Below, one piece after another: positions 30,858-41,792 of a stretch of 64,000 nt of DNA; the first letter of the stretch is position 1; every line of letters starts with the position of its first letter. Below the pieces are notes generated by a model that saw nothing but the letters and a program-made list of their open reading frames with translations, made no database searches and was not told where the DNA came from. The position numbers and the translations under genes were made by a program. This DNA is from Aurelia coerulea (lineage: Eukaryota > Cnidaria > Scyphozoa > Semaeostomeae > Ulmaridae). Location of the stretch: NCBI GenBank assembly GCA_039566865.1, contig CM076947.1:8625501-8689500 (forward strand), written 5' to 3'.

Positions 30858-31680
30858 GGTAAAAGCACGCCTTCTGGAAGAGCACGTGGGTAAACTATGT
30901 GTGGTATATCAAGAAAAACCTAACCATGAATACATCGCCACGAGCATCGTAACCGTCTTACCGAAAGATATAGATATTCAGAAAATAATAAATGGATTAG
31001 TAAACCACTATAAAAACGAAAATTGTACCATTGAAAACAAAGACAAAATAACTAACATTGCTTTAATCCCACACAATGATGGCCTACCATCACTGAGACT
31101 TGCAATTCAAATCTACGCGTCAAAAAAATAAAATTCTTATCCAAAGCAAACCTAATGATTTGGAAAATTTTGTGAAATCATATGTCGATATCCACTGCAA
31201 ATTACTGAAACAGATGAAGATGGGGTAAGCTACAACATGGCAGAACAAGTTTTCGGCCTAACAATCGGTCAACTCAAAAATGCAGAAGTGACTCTCCATG
31301 CGGACACTGAAGTCGCATCATTATCAAAGCGTGTGGATAAGCCCAAACAGATAGGCAACACACAACGCGAATCTGATAACACTTTGAAACTAAACACTCC
31401 TTCGTCAAAAGATAACAAAGATGAGCCTAATTTTAAACAAAAAGCTTTCTCAATGTTTCTTGAACTTAAAGAATCCATGAAAGATATTCAAAGCTCCATA
31501 GATATGATTATGCCAAGTATTAAAAGGATTGATAAATGGAAGAAAGTTTGGCAGACTGCCAAACTCAATGCCTAGCCCTCGAACAAGACTTCATCCCACT
31601 TGACATCAAATTCTCTTCCCTGACAAGCCAGCATGCAAATCTAATAAATGACATCTCCTCGACACCGGGCAAAAATGACA
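30858..31680 (+). pseudogene. putative LINE ORF1, broken
   Basis: Two plus-strand frames (to 31131, and ATG 31237-31575), plus a third shifted frame to about 31698, look like pieces of one protein. They comprise a compact N-terminal domain (IINGLVNHYKNENCTIENKD), a Ser/Lys linker and a coiled-coil-like helix (FSMFLELKESMKDIQSSIDM). The region precedes an endonuclease frame on the same strand, which is the ORF1 position of a non-LTR element. No RRM or zinc knuckle is recognised, so the call rests on position and coiled-coil character. Confidence 0.4.
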
Positions 31681-31940
31681 ACCTTACAACAAGGTGAAGC
31701 ATAATCGAGGCTCAGTTACTATTACGAATCACTTCAAAAACACATAGAAGAAAATGTAATTAAGAGGATAAATCAAGACATACCAAAACCAATAGCACAT
31801 GCGAAACCAGAGAGCCCTAGAAGCTCCCACAAATGTCAACTCAAAACGAAACCAGATTTTCCCCCACACACCACACTGCCTCAGCAACCCTCAATGGAAC
31901 CATCAAATACAAAGAGCGCCAAACAGCAACACAAACAACA

Positions 31941-32770
31941 GCAGCAATTACATAAAGAAATCATGCCGAGATAACGCATCCTTCTCCACCGCATCCTCCT
32001 CGGCCTATCTCTGTTTCAAACAGCAGCTCTCTGTCACTTAAGGACCACTATGCCACCCAAACATCCCCTTCAACCAGCCAACAACCAACCATCCCATGTC
32101 CGCCCAAAAGCCCTAAACAACCAATCAAAGAAAACCATTGGAACACACACAGCAATAATAGCATCAACAAGGCTATCAAACATTTTCATCAAGAAGCAGT
32201 GTTAATTGGTCAACAACAGCAGCAATTACATGAAGAAATCATGTTGAGATAACGCATCCTTCTCCACCGCATCCTCCTCGGCCTATCTCTGTTTCAAACA
32301 GCAGCTCTCTGTCACTTAAGGACCACTATGCCACCCAAACAGCCCCTTCAACCAGCCAACAACCAACCATCCCATGTCCGCCCAAAAGCCCTAAACAACC
32401 AATCAAAGAAAACCATTGGAATACACACAGCAATAATAGCATCAACAAGGCTATCAACAATTTTCATCAAGAAGCAGTGTTAATTGGTCAACAACAGCAG
32501 CAATTACATGAAGAAATCATGTTGAGATAACGCATCCTTCTCCACCGCATCCTCATCCACCTATCTCTGTTTCAAACAGCAGCTCTCTGTCACTTAAGGA
32601 CCACTATGCCACCCAAACATCCCCTTCAACCAGCCAACAACCAACCATCCCATGTCTGCCCAAAAGCCCTAAACAACCAATCAAAGAAAACCATTGGAAC
32701 ACACACAGCAATAATAGCATCAACGAGGCTATCAAAAATTTTCATCAAGAAGCAGTGTTAATTGGTCACT
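31941..32770 (+). repeat. 278-bp tandem repeat, three copies
   Basis: Copies start at 31941, 32219 and 32497 (GCAGCAATTACAT...). They differ at only a few positions. The unit is rich in CCAACCAACCATCCC / CAGC and, at 278 bp, is not a multiple of three, so the amplification shifts frame. It lies between the ORF1-like and endonuclease frames. Confidence 0.92.
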
Positions 32771-32799
32771 CAAATACTTGACACATCTCTCCCTTAAAA

Positions 32800-33442
32800 T
32801 TCACACAGCCAATTGCCAAAATCTGTTGTGGTACACTTGAAAAGTTGCCGGAAGTCCTCAGGACTGATGCCATTTCCAATGCAAGAAATATCGTCGTCCA
32901 CTTGGGAAGATCCGGGGGTCTCATCATATACTATAAAACATACCTTCAGCAACACATAAAAATCATTCGCAAAACAAAGTCCCATATTTGGCTCGAAATA
33001 AATAAAGACATCTTCTACGACGCCTCCAATAACCTAAATATATGCTTAGCCTATATCCCCCCGAAATAATCGCCGTACTACTCAGATGACCTGCTTCTAG
33101 AGTTAGTTGGCGATATCATTGATTTGACAACAGAAAACAAAGACTTCGTAGTAATAGACTTCAAGGCTCAAACACATACACTAACCGACCATATCCCAAC
33201 AGCAAAACACAATGACGATACATCAGGACTAAACACAGCAACCTTTCTTAACAGAAATAACTGCGACAGTTCCCTGCCAAATTTACACGGTCGAAACTTG
33301 ATAAATTTCTGTAGATCAACCAATTTGCGTATCCTCAATTGGAGAAAGATTGGAGACAGAATAGGACATTTCACATGTTTCACCCATAACGGTGCTAGTA
33401 CTGTGGACTACGCCCTCGCTTCACAATCACTTTTTGACAAAA
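32800..33442 (+). pseudogene. LINE AP-endonuclease fragment
   Basis: In plus frames: HLGRSGGLIIYYKTYLQQHI, KSHIWLEINKD, LNICLAYIPPK (stop at 33067), then VVIDFKAQTHTLTDH, LINFCRSTNLRILNWRKIGD and STVDYALASQSLFDKI. This is the order of an endonuclease/exonuclease/phosphatase-fold domain of a non-LTR retrotransposon. The catalytic GDFN block reads IDFK here, losing the key asparagine. The N-terminal metal-binding block is out of frame. The RT is missing because a mariner foldback begins at 33445. Confidence 0.65.
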
Positions 33443-33444
33443 TA

Positions 33445-33789
33445 CCGGGTGCGCCAAAATAAACTATGCACGTTTGACAGGCCACTATAAATCGTACACT
33501 GGACCGATTTTGAAGATTCATGACTTAATCTTGATTAAAAAGCCTGAATTAGATTCAAGGATTTTTTGCAAATTTCCCTGTTTTCAGTTTTCAGAACCAA
33601 ACGCAAGTTTCTTAAAATGTTCATTCTCGAAAATACTGCATAGGATCAAAAACGTCGATCAAATTTTCTAAAGAATCGACATGAATCGTGGTGATTTGGG
33701 ATCTAGAAATCAATTAATTAATCGATACAATTAATCGATACAATTAATCGATTTCTAAATCCCAAATAACCACGAAAAGGTTTTCCCTT
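33445..33789. mobile_element. mariner-like foldback, truncated
   Basis: TA at 33443-33444 precedes CCGGGTGCGCCAAAATAAAC, as at 16353. The left arm is about 260 bp. The opposite arm is cut off at about 33789 before its terminus. A short ATTAATCGATAC tandem array (33710-33745) marks the centre. Confidence 0.75.
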
Positions 33790-33799
33790 CGCTCTACCC

Positions 33800-34405
33800 G
33801 TGACACGGGGATTTGCAACAGTAGTTTATTTTATGGAAAACGTGTTTTGCGTTAACTGTAAAATTCTTCGATCATAAATCATTATCATTCTGGCGCATAC
33901 ACACCAGTGTGATCCGATAGTGAAGTCTCCCGTATTATTATCGTTGCAGTTCACGTTTGATTGCAAAGAAGACTATATTTTGTTTCGTTCTTATAGTTTA
34001 TTACTTGATGTTAAATGGTGAGAAAACAAGGTGGGTGTACATTCGTCACTTTTCTAGACCCAGTCTATTTTAAATTTATCATTCTGGCGCATACACACTA
34101 GTGTGATCCGATAGTGAAGTCTCGCGTACTATTATTGTTTCGCTTCACGTTTGATTGCAAAGAAGACTATTTTCTGTTTCGTTCTTATAGTTTATTACTT
34201 GGTAAGAAAACATGGTTGGTGTACATTTGTCACTTTTCTAGAGCTGCCAATTCCAAATAATTACAAATTCCAAGTAATTCTAATTCCAAGCAATTCCAAG
34301 CAATTCCAAGTATTTACAAATTGAAACCTTGAACCCGAAACCTTAAGCCCGAAACCTTAAACCCGAAACCTTAAACCCGAAACCTTAAACCCGAAACCTT
34401 GAACG
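33800..34405. repeat. minisatellite plus conserved flank, family copy 2 (inverted)
   Basis: This is the reverse complement of the 2693-3080 family. The flank (GTTTCGTTCTTATAGTTTAT...) is present twice (about 33870-34065 and 34078-34255), so this copy has an internal duplication. 34320-34405 is the CCTTGAACCCGAAACC array. Confidence 0.85.
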
Positions 34406-34424
34406 TAATTTATATAAGTTAAAC

Positions 34425-34545
34425 CCACCTGAATCCATCTGAACCCACCTGAACCCACCTGAACCCATCTGAACCCAGCTGAACCCAGTTGAACCCATCT
34501 GAACTCAGCTGAACCCATCTGAACCCAGCAGAGACCAACCTGACT
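34425..34545. repeat. GAACCCA minisatellite, left inverted arm
   Basis: Tandem units of about 10-20 bp (CTGAACCCATCTGAACCCAG). An inverted counterpart lies at 34900-35000. Frames with GSDGFRWVQ repeats on the minus strand are artefacts of the array. Confidence 0.85.
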
Positions 34546-34899
34546 CGATAGAAATTCCCAAGAGGTCTCCTGACAGGTGTGATGGCTCCGTTTGGAAATA
34601 TCAAGAACAATGTATCAAAAGAAGCGGGTGATAAGCATAAGCGCTTTATGGTGTTAATGAAAACAGCTGAATAACAATCGTTCTGATCTCATTGGCTCGG
34701 ACGGTTTTTCATTTTGGCATTTTATGGGTTCAAAGTGTCTTATCGATTTGTGTGTGGCCATAACTCCGCCAATCCAGAAGATATTTTAGCCAGTATCCAA
34801 ACTTTAATACCCAAACATCTGGAGAGTAGATTTCTTCAAAAAAATTCGGGAAATTTCAAGCAATTTCTTTCCTGGTTGCGTTTTATGAAGGTAGGTAGG

Positions 34900-35000
34900 T
34901 ATCTCTGCTGGGTTCAGATGGATTCAGCTGGGTTCAGATGGATTCAGCTGGGTTCAGATGGATTCAGCTGGGTTCAGATGGATTCAGCTGGGTTCAAGGA
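34900..35000. repeat. GGGTTCAGATGGATTCAGCT minisatellite, right inverted arm
   Basis: Four to five nearly identical 20-bp units in the opposite orientation to 34425-34545, about 355 bp away. Both arrays are entered through a TCTCTGCTGGGTTCAG segment, as mirror images. Confidence 0.85.
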
Positions 35001-35097
35001 TTCTGTCCCAAACGCTGTACCAAAAAATGAGAAACTCGCCAAAAAGTCATTACAGCAGTCATTTTGCTTGACTTGTGCATTGTAAGTTTTAGATAAA

Positions 35098-35480
35098 ATT
35101 TTTTTTGGAAATAAAATCTATCAATGAAATTGTTGTATTCCACTCTGCTTTGTATTTTAGATAGAATTATGCGAACAAAGCAATGGCTTACTAGTAGTGG
35201 AATGTACTCTTCTTTAACCTTCTATAGCAATCGTGGTAACCGTTGTCTAAGCCCTGTATAAAAAAAAAAGGACTGTTAAGACTCGAAATTTATTGAGGCA
35301 TATTTTAACTCAATGGCTTTAATGACGTTTTGTGGCAATTTACGAAATGATATGGCTATATCTTAGCAGGTATGGAAAAATAGCCTAGAAACAGCATACT
35401 TGAAAAGTAACTGATTTGAGGTTTCAAATAATGTAAATATTCTTTGCTTCTTAACCACAGACAGAATAATGCTAATGAAT
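35098..35480. other. anonymous sequence
   Basis: Nothing recognisable. It could be intronic to the following exon, since TTTAATAG at about 35499 would be an acceptor. Confidence 0.35.
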
Positions 35481-35499
35481 AGATTTTACCCTTTAATAG

Positions 35500-36324
35500 G
35501 AAAAAATCTGAAGAGAGAACTGGGAAAGGCCAATCCACTGAGAGATGTTTACTTTCTCGCTCAGACAAAACGACAAAGAACCGCCATGTCAAGAGAAATC
35601 ATCCACAAATCAATTTGAGTGCCACAGGGCTTTACGATTTCATAATCCCTTCAACAGATGTTCGTGCTAAAAAACTGTTGGAAAAGATCAAGTCAAAAAC
35701 AAGAGATGTACCTAACGAGGAGGATAATATAAGCGAGCATGTAGATGGAGACAAAGATTCTGAACCATGCACTTCAACGTTACATGAGACCGTTCATACG
35801 GATGAAAGTAATGATCTCAGCTTGCTAAGTAGTAGTGACACTGACATTTTTGAGAATCCATCGTCAACACTTCCAGGCAGGAAGCAAAAATAGGCATCGG
35901 TGGTTATTTTACAAGCATGCAAATCAAAGAACCAGAAAGATCTAATGACAGCTTTCCAGCTTTGAACAAGAAAATCGATGAGCTCAGTGCTACTGTCACT
36001 ACCCTTGTAAAAGCATTTAAGGGTGCACAAAAAGGTACCAATCAGCTAGGTCCGATGCTTTCACTTGGAAAGAAACCAATTGAAGAAACACTTTCAATGG
36101 TAGAAAGTTGGAAAAATGCAACAGACATCACGGAAGTTTCTTTATTGCGCCCCAAGTTGAGGCTCTTTGCGGGGAATGAAAAACAAAACTCAGTTTTGAG
36201 ATGCGAAACATGCTTCATCTACTTGAAAAGAGCAAAGCACTATGACCATCAAACAATGTCAGCAATTGAAGCTCTGAGCACTGCAAAGAAAGGAATTGGA
36301 AGGTATGGCAATGCTTCAGTATAA
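35500..36324 (+). pseudogene. unrecognised protein with N-terminal zinc-finger-like segment
   Basis: From an acceptor-like TTTAATAG (35492-35499) a frame runs RCLLSRSDKTTKNRHVKRNH, a weak single-finger pattern ending in a His pair. It continues through an acidic Asp/Ser-rich linker to a stop at 35891. One base later in phase a second frame continues (ERSNDSFPALNKKIDELSAT, coiled-coil-like) to LRCETCFIYLKRAKH and stops at 36324. The two frames look like one gene with a 1-nt frameshift. The CETC pair may be half of another zinc site. It resembles N-terminal regions of multicopy cnidarian unknowns that precede hAT-type or TTF-type domains. No firm family. Confidence 0.4.
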
Positions 36325-36400
36325 TTCCGTTGTAAAAATCTCAATCATGACATACTCCTGCATGTAACATATTGTTGTTCAAAGCTGTTACAACGGAATT
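36323..36400. repeat. hairpin with perfect 13-bp arms
   Basis: AATTCCGTTGTAA (36323-36335) and TTACAACGGAATT (36388-36400) are perfect inverted copies 52 bp apart. It is probably a miniature foldback element inserted at the end of the preceding frame. Confidence 0.65.
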
Positions 36401-37420
36401 TGGATTGTCAAAACACAAAATCGAGAGGTTGCTTTCCCAAAACCAGTGATATCTCAAAAAGTAGAAAACATTTCTCAACTCTGAAAAAAAAGATATTAGG
36501 AGGTTAATAAATTTCCCATTAAAATCAATTAAAATGAAAAAAATTTGGGGACAAAGTTTGCCCCCAATATGACATCAAAGTGTCCAATTAATGATCTCAG
36601 GCATGATCTTAATTTTTTTTTACAACATTACTTCTAAAAACTATATACAATGATGCATTTTCTACTTGAATATGACTAAATAAATTGTTAGGTAACATTA
36701 TCTGACATAATGGGGGTAATACTACCCCTTTATGACGTCATTAAGGGAAGATTTTATGACGTCACATGTAAATAACATGAAGCAAAATTTACAAATGAAC
36801 TACAGTTGAGAAACCAGGTGATTTTGACCGGCCTATTACTATGGAAAGACTTAAGAGCCAACTCTGAGCAAATGGGGGGGGGGGGGGTAATGCTCTCATA
36901 TGTGTCATCACATAAAGGGTAAAATTTTGACATGTATGTTGTGATGTCATATCCAAGAAATGAGGTATCATTTGAAAGACCGAAACTTAGGCACTTTTTA
37001 CTTGACTATCACCTATCACTACTGAAGGGTTTCAGGAACATGATGGCTTGTGGGGTACTGATACCCTTTTACAATATATGGCCATATATGACAAGGCTTT
37101 ATGAGGTCATATTATTTGCAAAACAAATTTCTAGTATTTCTAAAACATCATAAAAAAATGATCTTGGACAAAACTTATTGAGAGTGAAAAATTGTGATTA
37201 TGAATGCTTCTCTTAGGTTCTCACAGGTAATTAATACAAATATTCAATGAGAATGGACAAACTATATTTTGACAAAATCAAAATGGAAAGATATATCAAC
37301 TCCCAATGTGTATAGAACTATTTTGAATTTAATAGATGTTTGGAAAATTTACACTATAGTTGTTATTGTAGCTTTCGTAGAAATTTTTGAGCTTTGGAAT
37401 TGGGAAGATATGATATATCC
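36401..37420. other. anonymous AT-rich DNA with a 14-G run
   Basis: TGACGTCA occurs at 36733 and 36757, and about 14 G residues at 36873-36887. Both are traits of the TTAA MITE family. I could not find paired termini, so this may be the decayed interior of another copy. Confidence 0.4.
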
Positions 37421-37424
37421 TTAA

Positions 37425-37940
37425 CCCTATCTGACCTGGGTGATTTGAAACACTCAATGCCTGGGGGGGGCGGATTCTGTCCCCCCTGTTTATCTCTGTT
37501 GTCATAAGAGATATGGCAGCCAAACTTGGCACAAAGCTAGTTCATTATGTAAACAATGAAAATTTGAAATCATAATCCAATTAGCGATGTTGTTGTTGTT
37601 GCTAGAGCATGATGATCATTATGATGTCATATGTCATGAAACTTTATTTTTCATAAAGAAACGAAAGATATAGATCAAAATATATATAAATTCTTAATTT
37701 AGACCAATTAAATATGATTAAAAGAGATACAAAGTATGTTTTTCACTGAGTGCAGTATGAAAAATTGGTTACCATGGAAACAAGGCTAAAATAGAACGTC
37801 CACATTGTTGCAATTTTATTGCTCTATGATACAAAGTTAAACTTACGAAGTATCAGAGGCCTGCTGCATGTGTGGAAAACGGTGTAAACACAAATGCACT
37901 AGGGGGGCCGAATCGGCCCCCCCCCCTAGGTCAGATAGGG
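37425..37940. mobile_element. TTAA MITE with poly-G/poly-C ends, 516 bp
   Basis: TTAA lies at 37421-37424 and 37941-37944. The termini share CCCTATCTGACCT. G8 (37463-37470) and C11 (37916-37926) runs lie inside the ends. It is a smaller relative of 21594-22862. Confidence 0.88.
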
Positions 37941-37945
37941 TTAAA

Positions 37946-40900
37946 TTAGAATTTATCTATTTGACAGACAGGACAATGTCTTTTCCCATCAATGCCTGTT
38001 CTAAAAAAATGTCGTTCCCCTTTGCTTTTGCATTTGCCACAAAGCCTTGCAGTTCCTTTCATTAGCAATTTATTCACTGATGAGCAATGTATTCCTGTCT
38101 CTCCAAGACAAGTCGTATCTTCTCTCCTTGGTCCCTGACACACGCTAGTTGTCTCAGCTCTTGGTTGACAGCAGCATGGAGGCTTTCTCCTTCTTCCTCA
38201 CTCAACTTTCCTAATGTTTTCAGTTCTTTTACAAATTTGGGTACCGTGAAAACTAGCTCATGCATCTTGCCTGTGAGATTCCTTTCTCGAAAGAAAACGG
38301 GGAAAAGGTCTCCAAATCTATAACACAAAGTTTTTAATTCTTGAATTTCGTCTTCAAGCAAAAATCTGTTGGCTGACATTAAACTTTGGATATCTCAAAA
38401 TATCTTGAAAATCTCGTCAAATTTCTCCTTTGAGCCCTTGCTTCTCACAAATGACCTCCGTTAAAACAGAGAAGTTCTTCAAAATTTGCGTGCAATGATT
38501 GCCAACAAAAACATTGCCATGATATGCCTGGCGAAAAACATGCAACAAGTCAAGGGCATCGGTCAGTTTTTTTCTTTTTCTCTGCACTTTGCTTCCAATT
38601 TTGCCTTTAAATCGTTGCATTCTGCTTTCAAACAAACAATGTCTCGTTTCATATCGTCTTCCTCTGAAAGCAACGCTGAAATCTTGTCCCTGAATTCGCT
38701 TATTTCATTTTCTTTGCCAGAGCAACTTAAACAAATATACTGTTCTGACAAATCATGCTCTTTCGATTGAGTCATGCACTGGCAAAATGTGTGGAACCAC
38801 TCAAAGCATTCATCACAAGCTACCCAATTCACATTTGTGTCGTATGTGGTTATACAGCAATACCTTGATTTACATGTTTCTGCTCTTCCTTTCTGTTTCT
38901 TTATCTTTCTGCGTGCATCACTTAATTGAGCAAGTTCGGCATTTCGTTTTTGATCTCCAGCGATAACTGACTCGAGCCTGGCGTAGCGATTCTCGTAATC
39001 AATAACAATTTCCCCCATATCCCTAAGTTCACTTGATGTACGGTCTAGTTCCAAAGTTTTCAGTTCCCATTCATTTGATAATTCATCTCTGCTGTCATCT
39101 TCGTGGATTTCTTCCATTCTGTCTATCAGCCTACACTCATTTAGTAGCATAGTATATAAATTTAATACTATCCCCAGCATTATGTGTAAGCCTGGCGGAA
39201 CAACTTGAGATAATGATTTCAGCGGAACGTCATGGCTTCTATGACAGAGTTGTGGTACTTTCCGTTCTCTCTGGTATTGTAATTGCTTCTTGAATCTGAA
39301 AGACTTTCATTCCAAGACTCTGCATAATTTTTTACCGTTATCTCTTCTATCTGGCATATTTTAGGGCTGTGGGGTTGGCCTCCGTGATTCTGAAGGAAGC
39401 TGCACTAGGATACGAAGCTGAAGATCCTTGGTGACCTAAACAGTCATCCAGAAAGTGGTAATCACCTCCCAGGAAAACGTTTATCTCTTTTCCCAGCACC
39501 CTCGCATTTGGCTATTGCAGCTCTGTTATTTGTTTGCGATAAGGGATGAACACCTTCCACATATTTTCAAGTGTGTATGCGTCTGCTGCTTCAAACATAC
39601 AGTATATATGAACATTATCAACAGAGCCAGCTTTTGCAGTGTTGACACACTCGAAATGGAATTTCATATGTTGACCCCCCTTATCGCCTCCAGAAAGTAG
39701 CCATAACTTCCCATCAAACTTCTTATCTTCCACCACCTTCTCCTTTTATGTATTCCAGAAGATGTTTCACCCTCACATAAGGCCGTGGCGTGACATTCTC
39801 TTCAGTCGCAATTCGATGAAGTCCAATTAACCCTGTTTCTACTGAGGATTTGTCAACATGTGCAACTAAGGGGGCTTCGGTATTTCTAATTTTGCGCTCA
39901 GAAGGGATTATATTAACGGTTAGGTTTGATAAACATCGACGTAAATTTTGAATCTTGTTCATGGGCAGTCATGGGCAGTCGCATCAATGATTTCAGATTT
40001 ACTGCTTGTTCTGGAGAAAGCATTTGCAGTATGGGCATGCCAGCACTCTCTGCGGCCCTCAGGAAAAGATCTCTATTTTGTTTGATCATTTCAGTCAAAC
40101 CAATTTTGTTTCTTCGTCATTATCTTCAGGTGAAGAAATCTTTGATATCAATTTCATTCCAAATTTCGCCCGTTTCTGTACTTCCTTTTTATCTATTTTC
40201 GAAGAAGGTTCTCTTGTAACAGGGATTTATGCGTATGTGCCCTTGAATCCAGAAGTTAATTTCTTTCTATCATCCCTTTTGTCGTATTTAAAGAATATTT
40301 TACCAGTATGAAGGGCAGCTGACTATATATGACTTGTCATATATGACTTTGTTGAAGTGTTTTTATTGTCCTGTGGTAAAGGTGTACTGCATCTGTGTCT
40401 GGCAAATCCACTTTTCAAGCCTGCCGATCTTCTATGTAGCTGAAATTTCTCACTTTCTAAAACTTTTATGGCAATTTCAGATTCCGTTAAATCCTCTTCT
40501 AATGAGATTATTTTGCAGCCAGCTTCAGAAATGTCTCCTTCCAAGGTGTCAATGGTTGATTCTGAAATCTCAGCATCTAACTTGGCCTTCTTTATCACAT
40601 CATCTTGCTCCTTAATAACTACTCTGAGTCGTGCCTTTATTGGGGTATCAGGTAGTGCAACAACAGGTTTCTCCGTGAACACAAAATCTTGCAACATAAA
40701 CTCTTGTTCCGTCAACGAATTTTTCTTGGCATTGCGTGCTTTCTTGTAAAATGTTTCGATTCTTTTTTTCAAATGTTTTGGCTTTTACTGCAGAGAAATC
40801 CTCAAATAGATTCAGTGGACTCAAATTACAAATTACTTCGTAGAATGCTGAGAATTGTCCTTTACTGGCTTTGTGTGCTTTACATAACTCGTACATAAAT

Positions 40901-41004
40901 TCATTGGAAACCACACTTCCATTTTCCAAGCGTTCCTGTTTTCCGTACTTTTTCAAAACTTTTTCCGTTTCACAGATCGTGATACTCCAGTCTTGATAAT
41001 ACAA
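37946..41004 (-). pseudogene. PHD-finger, coiled-coil multicopy protein remnant
   Basis: A series of minus-strand frames in consistent order looks like one decayed gene of roughly 900-1000 codons. From 41004: a helical N-terminus (KVLKKYGKQERLENGSVVSN), a charged coiled coil (ISESTIDTLEGDISEAGCKI), PEQAVNLKSLMRL, KLWLLSGGDKGGQHMKFHFE (39700), then VVPPGLHIMLGIVLNLYTM near 39160. A PHD-type C4HC3 finger (CDECFEWFHTFCQCM with CLSC, about 38725-38885) follows. After a frameshift near 38570 come LKTLCYRFGDLFPVFFRERN and EEEGESLHAAVNQELRQL. The CKSKGERHFFRTGIDG segment at 38040 ends it. I know this block order only as uncharacterised multicopy proteins. A transposase role is possible. At least five frame changes make it inactive. 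Confidence 0.6.
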
Positions 41005-41272
41005 AAAAGGCCAACGGCTGCTGAAATATTCGCATACACGAATAATTTATCCAAACGAAGACCGAACAGAAGAGGATCGAAGATAGAAAACAAACTTGAA
41101 GCTTAGATTAGATCATGCTTAGATTCCTACCTTTCATATGAAAATAAGCAAGAAAACAGTTCAAACCAATAAGGAAATGTCGAAATATTTGATAAATTGA
41201 AAATAAATACGTTTTTCCGGAAATTATTCATGTTTTTGAGAGAAAATTTGCCAACGCCTTCGATCCCACACG

Positions 41273-41410
41273 CGATCATGCGAAGCAGCCTCATATGCTG
41301 TCATATACATGGGTGAATTTGAAGAAAAACATATCTACCCGACAATAGGTAAAGACTGCCTATACTATGGCAGGTACATAGATGACATCATTTTAATCTA
41401 CAAAGGCAGC
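41273..41410 (+). pseudogene. reverse-transcriptase scrap (Penelope-like YIDD motif)
   Basis: The plus frame reads AASYAVIYMGEFEEKHIYPT, then LYYGRYIDDIILIYKGS. RYIDDIILIYKG is the catalytic motif C of a Penelope-like (or related) reverse transcriptase, preceded by the motif B helix. The scrap is only about 45 codons. No GIY-YIG domain is nearby. The exact class is unsure. Confidence 0.55.
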
Positions 41411-41519
41411 GTTCTCCCTTGCTGTTTCTAGATGCGTCTCCAACTCTTTTCATCCCTCTTTTGAAAACACTTCATACCCTTTCCCAACATAGGTATAGTT
41501 ACCTTCGGAAATAAGATCA

Positions 41520-41790
41520 TTAGTCGTTAAGCATTGTGAAGGCTTCCTGTAAACTGTACATTTCTTCTTTTTTACGAACTTTATTCAGTTCTTTCGGGAA
41601 AGTTGTAACAATCTGATCTGCTGCTTCCTTGATACCCAGCCACGACTTCTCCCTTTTCAACAATAAATAATCTGCAATTTTTAAGGCAAGAAAGATGCAA
41701 GCATTGCTGCCATCATTCTTTGGCGGGAAAAACACTCCATTTTCCAGGCTGCTATCCTGTGCAATATTAAGTGCTGTTCCTTGATGGCAA
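41520..41790 (-). pseudogene. unrecognised conserved-looking domain, truncated by Harbinger
   Basis: The minus frame reads ALNIAQDSSLENGVFFPPKN, then DGSNACIFLALKIADYLLLK, AADQIVTTFPKELNKVRKK and EEMYSLQEAFTMLND. The NDGSNACIF segment looks like a nucleophile turn of a papain-fold peptidase, but this is only a resemblance. The gene's 5' side is cut off by the Harbinger element that starts at 41793. Confidence 0.4.
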
Positions 41791-41792
41791 TT

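Noticed and set aside
34419..35085. Frames with GSDGFRWVQ-type protein repeats on both strands
   Set aside because: They are products of the two inverted GAACCCA arrays, not a repeat protein.
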